34,397 bases of DNA from Pseudomonadales bacterium (GTDB lineage: Bacteria; Pseudomonadota; Gammaproteobacteria; Pseudomonadales; Azotimanducaceae), in the NCBI GenBank assembly GCA_022448765.1, contig JAKUTI010000003.1, positions 1 to 34,397 on the forward strand. Direction: 5' to 3'. Numbering within the stretch: the stretch's first letter is position 1; every line of letters begins with the position of its first letter. Below the pieces are notes generated by a model, which did not search any database, was not told the DNA's origin, and saw only the letters and a program-made list of their open reading frames with translations. This document shows positions 24,897 through 33,634 of the stretch, piece by piece. The translations under genes were made by a program, and so were the position numbers.

Positions 24897-25969
24897 TGCC
24901 TTCCGTAATCCAACGCCGATCCCAAAAGACGAGCAGTCAGGTCCACCAAAGGAATCACCTTTTGATAAGACATCCGAGTCGGCCCTATCACACCAAGCAC
25001 ACCGGCAATCTCACCATTGACCTCATACGGGGCGGAGATAAGACTGTATTCGTCCAGCGGCCCATAGCCAGACTCTTCGCCGATGAATAACTGGACCCCG
25101 TCCGTTTCTAAACAACGATCGAGCAAATGCACAATCGCGTTTTTCTCTTTGAAGGCATCCAACAAGTGCTGAACTTCTTCAGAGGAACTAAGAAATCCCA
25201 TTAAATTGCGTTCACCGGAGACCACATAATCGTGCTCGTCGTCTCCTACAAACGTTTTTGACGCCATATCCAGCGCGGTCTGCATGAGTTCATCCATCCG
25301 CTCTTTGTCATCGCTCATGCTTTCCAGGACGCCACTCCGTATCGACATTAACGATCGACCACCAAATTGGCGATTGATCAAATTCGCCGCCTGGGTCAAC
25401 TCGACATCTGAATATTCACGATCAGTCTCGACCACGCGATTTTGCACCTCGCGTTCGTTCACGACTAGGATCGCCAACACCCTATTGCCTGAAAGCGGTA
25501 GGAACTCGACTTGCCTAAGTTCGACCTGCTCGGGGCGCGGCATGGTAACTACGCCAGCGAGACTCGAAATTTGCGAAAGAATATTTGACGCTGACTCCAC
25601 AAGTTCGTTCGGGGACATGCGCGTTTGGAGCCCATCGCGTAAGTACTGAATAGAGGCAGCTTCCAGTGGCTGTACCGAGATCAGGCTATCAACGAATAAT
25701 CGAAGTCCCTGGTGCGTGGGCACCTTTCCTGCCGAAGTGTGCGGAGAACGAACCAGCCCACGCAATTCAAGATCAGACATGATATTGCGTACCGTTGCGG
25801 GGCTGACGGCGATCGCCGTTGTTTCCGACAACGTCTTCGAACCAACAGGCGTGCCTTGCTCCAAATACTCTTCGACCAGAAGTTTGAAAAGATGTTGCTC
25901 GCGATCCGCGATCGCGAAGTTATCCCGGACTCCGTCTTTCGATCGTTGATATTTTTCTACGCGCGTCAT
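24893..25969 (-). CDS. hrcA: Heat-inducible transcription repressor HrcA
   Basis: Repressor of chaperone genes that binds the CIRCE operator and is kept active by GroEL. It has 358 residues. The N-terminal winged helix shows EYLEQGTPVGSKTLSE, then SPATVRNIMSDLELRGLV and SPHTSAGKVPTHQGLRLF. The C-terminal regulatory domain includes GVLGVIGPTRMSYQKVIPLV, the family's conserved end motif. The N-terminus is about 15-20 residues longer than usual and no better internal start is seen. E. coli lacks hrcA, but other gammaproteobacteria such as Xanthomonas have it at this place. It is divergent from recN. No canonical CIRCE was found upstream of hrcA, grpE or dnaK. Confidence 0.95.
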   Translation of the reverse strand: MTRVEKYQRSKDGVRDNFAIADREQHLFKLLVEEYLEQGTPVGSKTLSETTAIAVSPATVRNIMSDLELRGLVRSPHTSAGKVPTHQGLRLFVDSLISVQPLEAASIQYLRDGLQTRMSPNELVESASNILSQISSLAGVVTMPRPEQVELRQVEFLPLSGNRVLAILVVNEREVQNRVVETDREYSDVELTQAANLINRQFGGRSLMSIRSGVLESMSDDKERMDELMQTALDMASKTFVGDDEHDYVVSGERNLMGFLSSSEEVQHLLDAFKEKNAIVHLLDRCLETDGVQLFIGEESGYGPLDEYSLISAPYEVNGEIAGVLGVIGPTRMSYQKVIPLVDLTARLLGSALDYGRH

Positions 25970-26005
25970 GACTACGGGATTAATGTAAATCCTCGGAAAC
26001 GTCGG

Positions 26006-26022
26006 CTACTCTAGCACAGTAG
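26006..26022. repeat. Inverted repeat CTACT-N7-AGTAG between hrcA and recN
   Basis: Perfect five-base arms with a seven-base spacer in the 70-base gap between the divergent genes, 17 bases before the recN GTG and 36 before the hrcA ATG. It is placed where it could act on either gene. It does not fit the E. coli LexA box (CTGT-N8-ACAG) or CIRCE. Confidence 0.45.
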
Positions 26023-26039
26023 AAACCGGCCATTGCTAC

Positions 26040-27689
26040 GTGCTGACGCAACTCAACATCTGTAACTTTGTCCTTGTCGAAAACCTCGAGATCGCCTTCG
26101 ATCCGGGCATGACGGTGTTGACGGGCGAGTCGGGTGCAGGCAAATCGATCCTTCTGGGGGCCTTGGGCCTGGTCTTAGGAGCGCGATCAACGAAACGCGA
26201 CATTCGAGCCGGCGCTGGTCGCTGCGAAATCAGTGCAGAATTTTCCATCGGCGACAACGAAGCGGCGCAATCCTATCTTGAGCAACTCGATCTCGCCGAC
26301 ACCACTACACCCCAACGCTGTATTGTCCGACGCGTGGTACGAACGGACGGTCGTTCGCAGGCCTATATCAACACGTCGCCGGTGAATTTGAATGTCTTAG
26401 CGGAATTCTGTTCTCCCTTGATCGATATACACGGCCAGCACGAACACCAACGACTGCTTGATGGTCGAACGCAACTCGCTTGGCTTGACGACTACAGCGC
26501 CAATAACGAGATTCTCGAGACCGTCACCAACGCCTTTTCACTGTGGCGTACCGCCAAGGCAGATCTAGAAATCCTGCAGTTAGACTCGCAGGCAAGAACG
26601 GAACGGTCCGACTTGCTCCACTACCAAGTCGCGGAAATCAAGTCTCTAGGGCTCAACGAAGGGGAAGTCGAAAACCTCGATACAACATACAAGCGTCTTT
26701 CGCAGGCCAAAGAGATCAGATCAACGATTGAGAAGATTGACCAATCCATCCGAGATCGCCTACTGCCCGAAACCACTCAGTGGAACCGCGATTTGCAGGA
26801 AATTAAGGATGACCACGCTGCTCTGACGGCCGCACGTGAACTCCTAAATTCATCGGAGATTCAGCTGCTCGAAGCCGAGAGCGAGCTACGTGGGTACGCA
26901 GAAACACTCGAAATCGACGAGCAAGGACTCACCGACCTTGGCCAGCGTCTCACCGCGATACACGACGTCTCGCGCAAACATCGAGTTAAAACGACCGAAT
27001 TGGTACGTCATCAAAAGGCGTTGGAGGACGAGCTCGATTCGATGTCAGTCGACGAACAACAATTGAGTACGCTCACGCAAGAGGTGGAGCAGCACGAAGC
27101 CCTGTTTCGACAAGAAGCCGCAAAACTTTCCTCAACCCGCAAGAAACATGCCGTCGACTTCGAGCGGGACGTTTGCAGCACCCTGGCCAGACTCAGTTTG
27201 CCTGGAGTCCGATTAACACTCGAATTTGATGAAGCAGAATCCGATACCGGACTCGAAACTATCCAATATTTGATTGCGACCAATCATCCAAACCCACCCG
27301 GTCGACTTCAGGATATTGCGTCGGGCGGCGAGCTGGCACGCATCAGTTTAGCGATTCAAGTGGTGGCGGCCGAACGTTCGATGTTGCCGTGTCTGATACT
27401 CGACGAAGCCGACATCGGGGTCGGTGGTACAACCGCCGACATCGTCGGCAGGATGCTTCAAAAACTCGCTTCACACACGCAGGTCGTTTGTATAACGCAC
27501 GCTCCCCAGGTGGCAGCGTTAGCGAATGTCCATATGAAGGTCGAAAAATTGAAGCATCAAGACACGTCGGTGAAAAAGCTCTCTGGCGGAGGGCGTGTTG
27601 ACGAGCTCGCCCGCATGTTGGGTGGTCGAACAGTTACCGACGAGACAAGAGATTTTGCGAGAACATTACTTGCCGACACGCATACCTAA
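26040..27689 (+). CDS. recN: DNA repair protein RecN
   Basis: SMC-like ATPase that acts early in recombinational repair of double-strand breaks. At 549 residues it matches E. coli (553). The N-terminus is MLTQLNICNFVLVENL. Walker A GESGAGKS is at 29-36, a GQHEHQRLL segment follows, and a central coiled coil spans about 150-350. The ABC signature DIASGGELARISLAIQ and Walker B CLILDEADIGVGG lie near residues 425 and 460. The GTG start is chosen because the family begins exactly there. In E. coli recN is one of the most strongly SOS-induced genes; no canonical LexA box is visible here. Confidence 0.98.
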   Translation: MLTQLNICNFVLVENLEIAFDPGMTVLTGESGAGKSILLGALGLVLGARSTKRDIRAGAGRCEISAEFSIGDNEAAQSYLEQLDLADTTTPQRCIVRRVVRTDGRSQAYINTSPVNLNVLAEFCSPLIDIHGQHEHQRLLDGRTQLAWLDDYSANNEILETVTNAFSLWRTAKADLEILQLDSQARTERSDLLHYQVAEIKSLGLNEGEVENLDTTYKRLSQAKEIRSTIEKIDQSIRDRLLPETTQWNRDLQEIKDDHAALTAARELLNSSEIQLLEAESELRGYAETLEIDEQGLTDLGQRLTAIHDVSRKHRVKTTELVRHQKALEDELDSMSVDEQQLSTLTQEVEQHEALFRQEAAKLSSTRKKHAVDFERDVCSTLARLSLPGVRLTLEFDEAESDTGLETIQYLIATNHPNPPGRLQDIASGGELARISLAIQVVAAERSMLPCLILDEADIGVGGTTADIVGRMLQKLASHTQVVCITHAPQVAALANVHMKVEKLKHQDTSVKKLSGGGRVDELARMLGGRTVTDETRDFARTLLADTHT

Positions 27690-27797
27690 AGCGTCCGGCT
27701 TATCACGCTACTCCAGCCTAAATACACATAATCGGCCTTTAACCTCCCCCCTTGATGCTTTAACGTTCGCGCTGAATCGTCAAAACACCGCATCGAC

Positions 27798-28160
27798 ATG
27801 GTTGTGAAACGCATTTCTTGGCTCTTGGTCGCTACCGCGATTGTCGGTTGTTCAATTTCGATGCCGCGCGTCCATAAAGTCGCGGTTCAACAAGGGAACA
27901 TCCTAAACCAGTCGATGATCGACCAACTGAAACCGGGCATGACTCAGGCTCAGGTCGCCTACATTATGGGCCGGCCAGTATTAGCTAACACTTTCGATCC
28001 CAATCGCTGGGACTACGTCTTTACTCTCGAAGTGCCGGGTCAATTCAATGAAACAACGCGCATGTCGCTGTTTTTTGAAAACGAACTTTTGACGCACTTC
28101 GTGGGTGACATGGCACCCTCGTCTGCAAAGTCCAGCGAAAGCGACGAAGACAACGAATAA
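27798..28160 (+). CDS. bamE: Outer membrane assembly lipoprotein BamE
   Basis: Small lipoprotein of the BAM complex that inserts beta-barrel proteins into the outer membrane. It has 120 residues. A signal peptide ends in a lipobox (AIVGC) with the lipidated Cys18. The mature part has the SmpA/OmlA fold signature: KPGMTQAQVAYIMGRPVLAN, then NRWDYVF and LFFENELLTHF. The acidic, serine-rich tail is not conserved. ATG start. It follows recN after 108 bases. The fur gene often found next to bamE in pseudomonads is not here. Confidence 0.95.
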   Translation: MVVKRISWLLVATAIVGCSISMPRVHKVAVQQGNILNQSMIDQLKPGMTQAQVAYIMGRPVLANTFDPNRWDYVFTLEVPGQFNETTRMSLFFENELLTHFVGDMAPSSAKSSESDEDNE

Positions 28161-28247
28161 CGCGGATTCTCGGCGTCATGAGCGCCGGAGGCCGGAGCAT
28201 GCGCGAGTCCATCGTCCCAACAATTTCTTGTAGGAAGCGGTTGCTAC

Positions 28248-28691
28248 TTAATCTGAAGATTCCTCGACCAAAACGTCGCGGGCGCGCCTAGAAAAAGCGT
28301 CGACTAAACCATCAACCAGCTTAGGGAAAAATGGTCCTAACAATCGACCCACGATCGCGTTTTTCGGTCGAAACGAGACTTCTAGACCCACACGGCAGCC
28401 CACCCCTAGATCGCTAAAGCTCCACCGTCCATTGAAGCTTTCGAAGGGTCCGCTCACCAAGGACAGGCCAATGGCGCCCTCTTCGCTCAGATCGTTACGC
28501 GTCACTATCGTTTCGGTCATTCCTCGCCCCGAAATCTCCAACCGCGCAACCATGAAATCACTGCCCTCATCGATCACACTGGAACGTTTGCATCCCGGCA
28601 CAAACTCGCTGTATCGATCAACGTCATTAACGAGCGCTCTCAAGGCCGCCGCGCTATACGGCAGCAGGACACTGCGTTCGATAGACCTCAC
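28248..28691 (-). CDS. ratA: RatA/COQ10-family START-domain protein
   Basis: Member of the polyketide cyclase/START family. In E. coli RatA (YfjG) is described as a toxin that blocks 70S formation, while eukaryotic COQ10 homologues bind ubiquinone, so its main role is uncertain. It has 147 residues. Typical segments are LLPYSAAALRALVNDVDRYS, EFVPGCK, VSGPFESFNGRWSF and VDAFSRRARDVL. The GTG start lies 13 bases after the symporter stop and has no clear Shine-Dalgarno sequence, so it may depend on upstream translation. In E. coli the order is smpB-ratA-ratB-bamE region; no ratB is present here. The 87-base gap to the convergent bamE shows no clear terminator. Confidence 0.9.
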   Translation of the reverse strand: MRSIERSVLLPYSAAALRALVNDVDRYSEFVPGCKRSSVIDEGSDFMVARLEISGRGMTETIVTRNDLSEEGAIGLSLVSGPFESFNGRWSFSDLGVGCRVGLEVSFRPKNAIVGRLLGPFFPKLVDGLVDAFSRRARDVLVEESSD

Positions 28692-28704
28692 CGAGTGTTA
28701 GAAC

Positions 28705-30069
28705 TTAGCCGGATGGCCAGATCGTGTAGAGAAAAACCGCCAAAACCCCCAACGGGGCGATCACCTTCAACCCCACGGTCCATATTGCCATGGCAGATTC
28801 AGACGTAATGCCCAACTGCGACATGACAGTGCCTCTAGGGAGAACATAGCCAGCGAAAAGTGCAATAAAAAAAGCGCCGAGCGGCAACATGATGTTCGCC
28901 GTGAGGTAATCAATCGAATCGAACACGGTTTTTTCGCCAACAACGTAGACATCCGACCAGACATTGAACGAAAAGACCGATGCCAACCCCAGCAGCCAAC
29001 ATGCGACACCAAGGCTTACCGCAACCCGGGACCGCGACGCGTTGTATTCCTCGACAAGAAACGCGATGGCCGGTTCCGTCAGGGAAATTGCTGAAGTAAT
29101 CGCCGCGAAACTGACCAGAATGAAGAAAATGCCACCGAACAGCGCCCCAAGCGACATCTGCCCAAAAGCGCGCGGGACCGTCACAAACATAAGTCCCGGG
29201 CCACTTCCTGGCTCCAATCCGTTCGCAAAAACTATCGAAAAAATAGCGAGGCCCGCTATCAAAGCGACCACCGTGTCCAGCATTGCGATGGTGATCACGG
29301 TTCGAGTAATCGAGACCGAACGTGGAACGTACGCGCCGTATGCCATGATTGCCCCCATTCCGATGCTCAAGGTGAAAGCAGCATGCCCAAGCGCGACTAG
29401 CAGGCCATCAAACGACAACGCATCCCATCTCAACGCAAACATAAAGTCAAAGCCCTCAGCGAAGCCGCCTGATGCAATGCCATAACCCAACAAAACGATC
29501 AACAAAACGAACAACAACGGCATCAGCCACCGAATCGCACGCTCGAGACCGCTCACCACTCCCCGGGCAACAATAAAGATCGTGATTCCCATGAAGACCG
29601 TGTGGAATACGGACATGAGAATTGGATTACTGTGCAATTCCGCCAGGGCTTGCGTCGCTGTATTTCCATCTACCCCGACAAAACCACCGCTGGCAAGTTC
29701 ACCAATGTAATAAAGACCCCATCCGGCAATCACCGAATAGAACGAAAGAATTAGGAACCCCGCCACGACACCAGCCCAGCCGATGAGGGTCCAAGCTTGC
29801 GAGCCCTCACTTCGTTGCACCAGCAATCGCATCGAATTGATTGGACTTTGGCGACCCTGACGACCAATAAGCACCTCGGCCACCATGACCGGAATACCAA
29901 CAAGAGCAACGCAGAAAAGATACGCGACTACGAATACACCACCACCGTTTTCGCCTGCAATATAGGGAAACTTCCAGATATTACCCAGACCAACTGCAGA
30001 TCCAGCGGCCGCTAGCACAAACAGCCATCGGTTCGACCACATACCGTGCGTGGATTCGTCTGGGGTCAC
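28705..30069 (-). CDS. Sodium-dependent transporter, NSS (SNF) family
   Basis: LeuT-fold sodium symporter that probably imports an amino acid or related amine; the substrate cannot be read from the sequence. It has 454 residues with 11-12 predicted membrane segments. The first membrane segment carries the family signature GSAVGLGNIWKFPYIAGENG with the unwound sodium/substrate site, followed by GGGVFVVAYLFCVALVGIPV. The length and short C-terminus fit bacterial NSS members such as MhsT and LeuT. The GTG start is supported by AGAGGT six bases upstream. It precedes ratA by 13 bases, so the two are probably co-transcribed, and it diverges from smpB. Confidence 0.93.
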   Translation of the reverse strand: MTPDESTHGMWSNRWLFVLAAAGSAVGLGNIWKFPYIAGENGGGVFVVAYLFCVALVGIPVMVAEVLIGRQGRQSPINSMRLLVQRSEGSQAWTLIGWAGVVAGFLILSFYSVIAGWGLYYIGELASGGFVGVDGNTATQALAELHSNPILMSVFHTVFMGITIFIVARGVVSGLERAIRWLMPLLFVLLIVLLGYGIASGGFAEGFDFMFALRWDALSFDGLLVALGHAAFTLSIGMGAIMAYGAYVPRSVSITRTVITIAMLDTVVALIAGLAIFSIVFANGLEPGSGPGLMFVTVPRAFGQMSLGALFGGIFFILVSFAAITSAISLTEPAIAFLVEEYNASRSRVAVSLGVACWLLGLASVFSFNVWSDVYVVGEKTVFDSIDYLTANIMLPLGAFFIALFAGYVLPRGTVMSQLGITSESAMAIWTVGLKVIAPLGVLAVFLYTIWPSG

Positions 30070-30169
30070 GTAAGTACCTCTTAGCTAACGGCCAACTTCC
30101 ATTCTGTCTTGCCGTACCATTACTTGCCAGTTACCAATCCGTTATTTCGTTGCCCCCCCGGAGCTCGCC

Positions 30170-30175
30170 TATAAT
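30170..30175 (+). promoter_or_regulatory. Perfect -10 box (TATAAT) seven bases before the smpB ATG
   Basis: With the usual spacing, transcription would start at base 30182, the A of the smpB ATG, giving a leaderless message. No Shine-Dalgarno sequence precedes smpB, which agrees. The -35 region is weak. Confidence 0.5.
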
Positions 30176-30181
30176 CTATCC

Positions 30182-30655
30182 ATGGCTAAGAATGCAAAAG
30201 GGGGAGGTTCAAACACGATAGCCCTCAATCGACGGGCTAAGTTTGATTACCACCTAGAAAAAACTTTTGAAGCTGGTGTGGTGCTTGAGGGCTGGGAGGT
30301 CAAAAGTATTCGTAGCAACCAGGCCCAGCTTTCAGATAGCTACGTTTTAGTTCGTGACGGGGAAGCCTGGTTGCTCGGATCGCAGATCAGTCCACTCTTG
30401 AGTGCTTCAACGCATGTATCCCCAGACCCTCAGCGAACACGGAAACTACTCCTCAACGCCAAAGAAATCGCAGAAATTTTTCGGGCAACGCAAGCGAAAG
30501 GAAGCACCTGCATTGCGACGGCCCTTTACTGGAAAGGACCCCGCGTTAAATGCGAGGTAGCGCTCGGAAAAGGCAAGAAACAGCACGACAAGCGATCGAC
30601 CGAAAAAGATCGCGACTGGCAACGACAGAAACAGCGTCTGATGAAAAATGTTTGA
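30182..30655 (+). CDS. smpB: SsrA-binding protein SmpB
   Basis: Binds tmRNA and delivers it to stalled ribosomes for trans-translation. At 157 residues it matches the family (E. coli 160). It shows LNRRAKFDYHLEKTFEAGVV, GWEVKSIRSNQAQLSDSYV, TRKLLLNAKEI and the basic tail KGKKQHDKRSTEKDRDWQRQ, which mimics the codon-anticodon region in the decoding site. ATG start. It converges with the SDR gene, five bases apart. The tmRNA gene itself is not in the window. Confidence 0.98.
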   Translation: MAKNAKGGGSNTIALNRRAKFDYHLEKTFEAGVVLEGWEVKSIRSNQAQLSDSYVLVRDGEAWLLGSQISPLLSASTHVSPDPQRTRKLLLNAKEIAEIFRATQAKGSTCIATALYWKGPRVKCEVALGKGKKQHDKRSTEKDRDWQRQKQRLMKNV

Positions 30656-30660
30656 CGACT

Positions 30661-31413
30661 CTATCCGCGGCCAACAAACGGCATCTTCGAAGCAAGAACT
30701 GTAATCGACTGTACGCTCGCATCTAAGGGCAAACTGTCCATGTAAACAACCGCCCTCACGACGCTATCCACGTCCATGGTTGGTTCAGGTTTCCTCGTTC
30801 CATCAGCCTGCATTACGCCTTGACCCATCCGAGCCGTCATATCCGTGAGCGCGTTGCCAATGTCGATCTGGCCACAAACGATATCGTGGTCGCGGCCGTC
30901 CAACGCCGTCGATTTTGTTAACCCCGTGATTGCGTGCTTGGTCGACGTGTACGGCGCTGAGTTGGGTCTTGGTGTGTGCGCCGATATCGAGCCGTTGTTG
31001 ATGATGCGACCGCCCTTCGGACTTTGAGCCTTCATAATTCGAAACGCAGCTTGTGTACACAAAAAAGCACCCGTCAAATTAACACTAACAACTCGCTGCC
31101 ATTGTTCCAGCGTGAGCTCCTCCAATGGAATCGCCGGTGCGCCGGAACCCGCGTTATTGAACAACAAGTCCAGACGTCCAAATGTCGAGCGTGTGGTCTC
31201 GAAAAGGTGTTCGACCGCTTGATGGTCCCCTACATCGGTAGGTACCGCGATGATCTTAGCGTTCGCGCCGGACTCATCCACAACGGCCTCGAGCAGTTCG
31301 CCTCGGCGTCCCGCCAAGGCCACCGAATAGCCTTCCTCGAGTAACGCTAAGGCGGTGTATTTTCCAATCCCGGTTCCGGCGCCGGTGATGATCGCAACTT
31401 TTCCCACGGTCAT
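30661..31413 (-). CDS. Short-chain dehydrogenase/reductase (classical SDR)
   Basis: NAD(P)-dependent oxidoreductase of unknown substrate. From the ATG at 31413 it has 250 residues. The cofactor loop TGAGTGIG is at 10-17 and NNAG at 86-89. The catalytic residues Asn112, Ser142, Tyr155 and Lys159 (YTSTK) are all present, so it should be active. The preferred ATG overlaps the stop of the upstream D-2-hydroxyacid dehydrogenase gene as ATGA; a TTG 13 codons earlier is less likely. Third gene of a run of three oxidoreductases. The central stretch around SISAHTPRPNSAPYTSTKHA is a subtype I recognise from uncharacterised SDRs. Confidence 0.92.
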   Translation of the reverse strand: MTVGKVAIITGAGTGIGKYTALALLEEGYSVALAGRRGELLEAVVDESGANAKIIAVPTDVGDHQAVEHLFETTRSTFGRLDLLFNNAGSGAPAIPLEELTLEQWQRVVSVNLTGAFLCTQAAFRIMKAQSPKGGRIINNGSISAHTPRPNSAPYTSTKHAITGLTKSTALDGRDHDIVCGQIDIGNALTDMTARMGQGVMQADGTRKPEPTMDVDSVVRAVVYMDSLPLDASVQSITVLASKMPFVGRG

Positions 31414-32459
31414 ACCGCCAATGCGGTAGAGAATTCTGGCACGCCATCCCAACGTCCAGGATCCGTAGATCGCATCACCGCAATTGTTTTGATCACCTCG
31501 GGGTTAGCTAGTCCATGGGGTGGATGACCGGTCAGTACTCGAATGATGTTCTCAGCTTGCATGATCGGGCATTCCTCAAGAAAAGTCGGCGAAAACCCAG
31601 CGATGTGCGGGGTCACCATCATGTTTGGCAAACCGAGAAGCGGATCTTGTGCGTCGATCGGCTCTACTTCCGTCACGTCCAACGCCGCTGCTTCGATTTG
31701 TCCCGCGCTAAGCGCGTTAGCCAATGCGCTGCCGTTGACGACGGGGCCTCTCGAGGTATTAACCAACAACGCCGTGGATTTCATCTGGCCGAGCGCATTC
31801 GAATCAATCATGTGTCGCGTCTCTTCCGTTGATGAACAGTGGATCGTAATAAAATCTGCTGTACTGAGAAGCTCACCAAATTCGACTATGCGAACGCCGT
31901 ACAGGTCCGCCGTCGATTGCGCGACATACGGGTCGTACGCGACGATCGAGGCCGGTCCAAAGCCACGAATACGAGTCGCAAAAGCTCTGCCTATGTTACC
32001 GAAACCGATAATGCCAACCGTGTGCCCGGCGATTCTTCGGACCGACTGCTGATACTCACCAGTGAGTTTTCGATTCTCACTCCACTGACCTGCACGCGTC
32101 GTGTTAGTCGCATCAACAAGCCGACGGGTGAGCCCAAGAAGCATGGCGACCGCGTGATCCGCAACTTCGGTAGTGTTCACGCCGGGCACGTTACACGCGA
32201 GAACACCGAGCTCGGTCGCTGCCTCGAGATCGATCGAATCCACGCCTACACCCATACGACTTACAACCTTGAGTTTCGGACACGATTCGAGGACCTCGCG
32301 CGAAGTTAGTGGCAACGTTCCAACTTGCGCGCCATCAGCGTCACCCAATAAATCGATCATTTCTTCGGCATTCCGGGTTGAGCCCTCAACCACCTCAAAC
32401 CCTGCCGCCTCGAATAGATCGACACGATTGTATGGACTACGAGGTAACGCAATTTTCAT
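31410..32459 (-). CDS. D-2-hydroxyacid dehydrogenase (phosphoglycerate dehydrogenase-like)
   Basis: NAD-dependent oxidation of a 2-hydroxyacid or reduction of a 2-oxoacid; the exact substrate is unknown. It has 349 residues. The Rossmann motif GFGNIG is at 152-157, followed by an acidic residue suited to NAD (YDP). The catalytic triad is Arg237 (NTSRGPVV), Glu266 (EVEP) and His285 (PHIAGFS). It lacks the C-terminal ACT domain of serine-pathway SerA, so I do not call it serA. ATG start with AAGGAG six bases upstream. It lies 44 bases after the MDR reductase gene and overlaps the SDR gene by four bases. Confidence 0.92.
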   Translation of the reverse strand: MKIALPRSPYNRVDLFEAAGFEVVEGSTRNAEEMIDLLGDADGAQVGTLPLTSREVLESCPKLKVVSRMGVGVDSIDLEAATELGVLACNVPGVNTTEVADHAVAMLLGLTRRLVDATNTTRAGQWSENRKLTGEYQQSVRRIAGHTVGIIGFGNIGRAFATRIRGFGPASIVAYDPYVAQSTADLYGVRIVEFGELLSTADFITIHCSSTEETRHMIDSNALGQMKSTALLVNTSRGPVVNGSALANALSAGQIEAAALDVTEVEPIDAQDPLLGLPNMMVTPHIAGFSPTFLEECPIMQAENIIRVLTGHPPHGLANPEVIKTIAVMRSTDPGRWDGVPEFSTALAV

Positions 32460-32503
32460 TAGGGACTCCTTCTACAAATTTGTTTGGTTTCTCGACAGAA
32501 CGC

Positions 32504-33634
32504 TTATCCGTCGAGATTCTTGTTTGGATTGATCAAGAATTTCTCTCCCGTAGCCTGCAACCCGTACCGAGCAACGGCTTCCGGTGATATCGCTTCCTCT
32601 AACGACACGATTTCGGTGTACGAACTCGCAAACGTACTCGTTATTTCCGCTGCCACCCGCTGTCGTAGCGACTCCGCTTCTTCATCTCCAACCCTCTGCA
32701 AGAAGTAGGGTAACAACCAACCCCCCAGTCCCCATGCCATACCAAAACTTCGATTCAATACCGTTGGATTTCGATCGAGTCCCCCATAGATATAAACCTG
32801 TTTGTGAGTCGTCGATCCATAACGGTTGAACCCACCAGCGTCGCGGCTAGCTGCAACTTCCATTGCAGTCAGCAGCTGACCGGGCAAAGGACCACCACCG
32901 GTCGCGTCAAAACCCAGGGTCGCACCGGTATCTGCAAGCGCGTCGATCAGCTCCGCCATAAAATTGGGTTCGCTACTGTCGCAAACGTGAGTAGCTCCTA
33001 GAGACTCCAGCAATTCAACGTGTTCGCGTTTTCGGACCACATTGACGAGCGGTACGTCTTCGTTGACACACAGTTTCACGAGCATCTGTCCAAGATTGGA
33101 TGCCGCCGCCGTGTGGACTAACGCAGTGTGCCCTTCGAGACGCATCGTACCGACCATGCCTAAAACGGTTAGTGGGTTGACGAAGCACGATGCACCCTCG
33201 ACGGCCGTCGTTCCTTCCGGCAACACCAAACATTGATCCACCCGAGTCATGCGGTACTGCGCGTACATTGCACCACCAAGCGTTGCAACGGTTTTACCCA
33301 TCAGGGATTGAGCCCGTTCCGAGGAACCTGCGCTCACCACGACACCCGCTCCTTCGTTGCCTGCCGGCAGCGATTGGTCTACCCGTGCAACGACCTGCCG
33401 CATCATGGCTTCCGGAATGGTGGCGGCTAATACGCTTTTAGATCCTGTCCCCGACAATGTTGCGGTACTCATGTCCGCCATGCCAAAAAGGAGACCGAGG
33501 TCCGACGGATTGATAGGCGACGCATCGACCCGGATGACGACGTCGTCCTCGCCCGGCGTCGGCATGTCGACTTCGACAAGCGATAGCTCCAAAAGACCTT
33601 CCTTGCGGACGGTCGAACACAACTGTAATGGCAT
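32504..33634 (-). CDS. Zinc-independent MDR-family oxidoreductase (quinone reductase-like)
   Basis: Medium-chain dehydrogenase/reductase. From the ATG at 33634 it has 376 residues. The N-terminal GroES-like domain has the quinone-reductase type motif SPINPSDLGLLFG in place of the zinc-binding cysteine motif, and NEGAGVVVSAG follows. The Rossmann domain includes TALVHTAAASNLGQMLVKL. I predict NADPH-dependent reduction of an enone or enoyl substrate. The ATG is chosen because AGGAGGG lies nine bases upstream; an ATG eight codons earlier and a TTG further up have no such site. First gene of the three-gene redox operon and divergent from the acyl-CoA dehydrogenase. Confidence 0.88.
   Translation of the reverse strand: MPLQLCSTVRKEGLLELSLVEVDMPTPGEDDVVIRVDASPINPSDLGLLFGMADMSTATLSGTGSKSVLAATIPEAMMRQVVARVDQSLPAGNEGAGVVVSAGSSERAQSLMGKTVATLGGAMYAQYRMTRVDQCLVLPEGTTAVEGASCFVNPLTVLGMVGTMRLEGHTALVHTAAASNLGQMLVKLCVNEDVPLVNVVRKREHVELLESLGATHVCDSSEPNFMAELIDALADTGATLGFDATGGGPLPGQLLTAMEVAASRDAGGFNRYGSTTHKQVYIYGGLDRNPTVLNRSFGMAWGLGGWLLPYFLQRVGDEEAESLRQRVAAEITSTFASSYTEIVSLEEAISPEAVARYGLQATGEKFLINPNKNLDG

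Noticed and set aside
26009..26038. TAGCA...TGCTA pair considered as a CIRCE element before hrcA
   Set aside because: Arms match CIRCE at only about five bases each and the inner spacing is 17 instead of 15; too weak to call.
28161..28247. GC-rich short repeats between bamE and ratA considered as a bidirectional terminator
   Set aside because: Stems are only four to five pairs and no U run follows on either strand.
28964..29485. 173-residue plus-strand frame
   Set aside because: Antisense to the NSS symporter, with no independent signal of coding.
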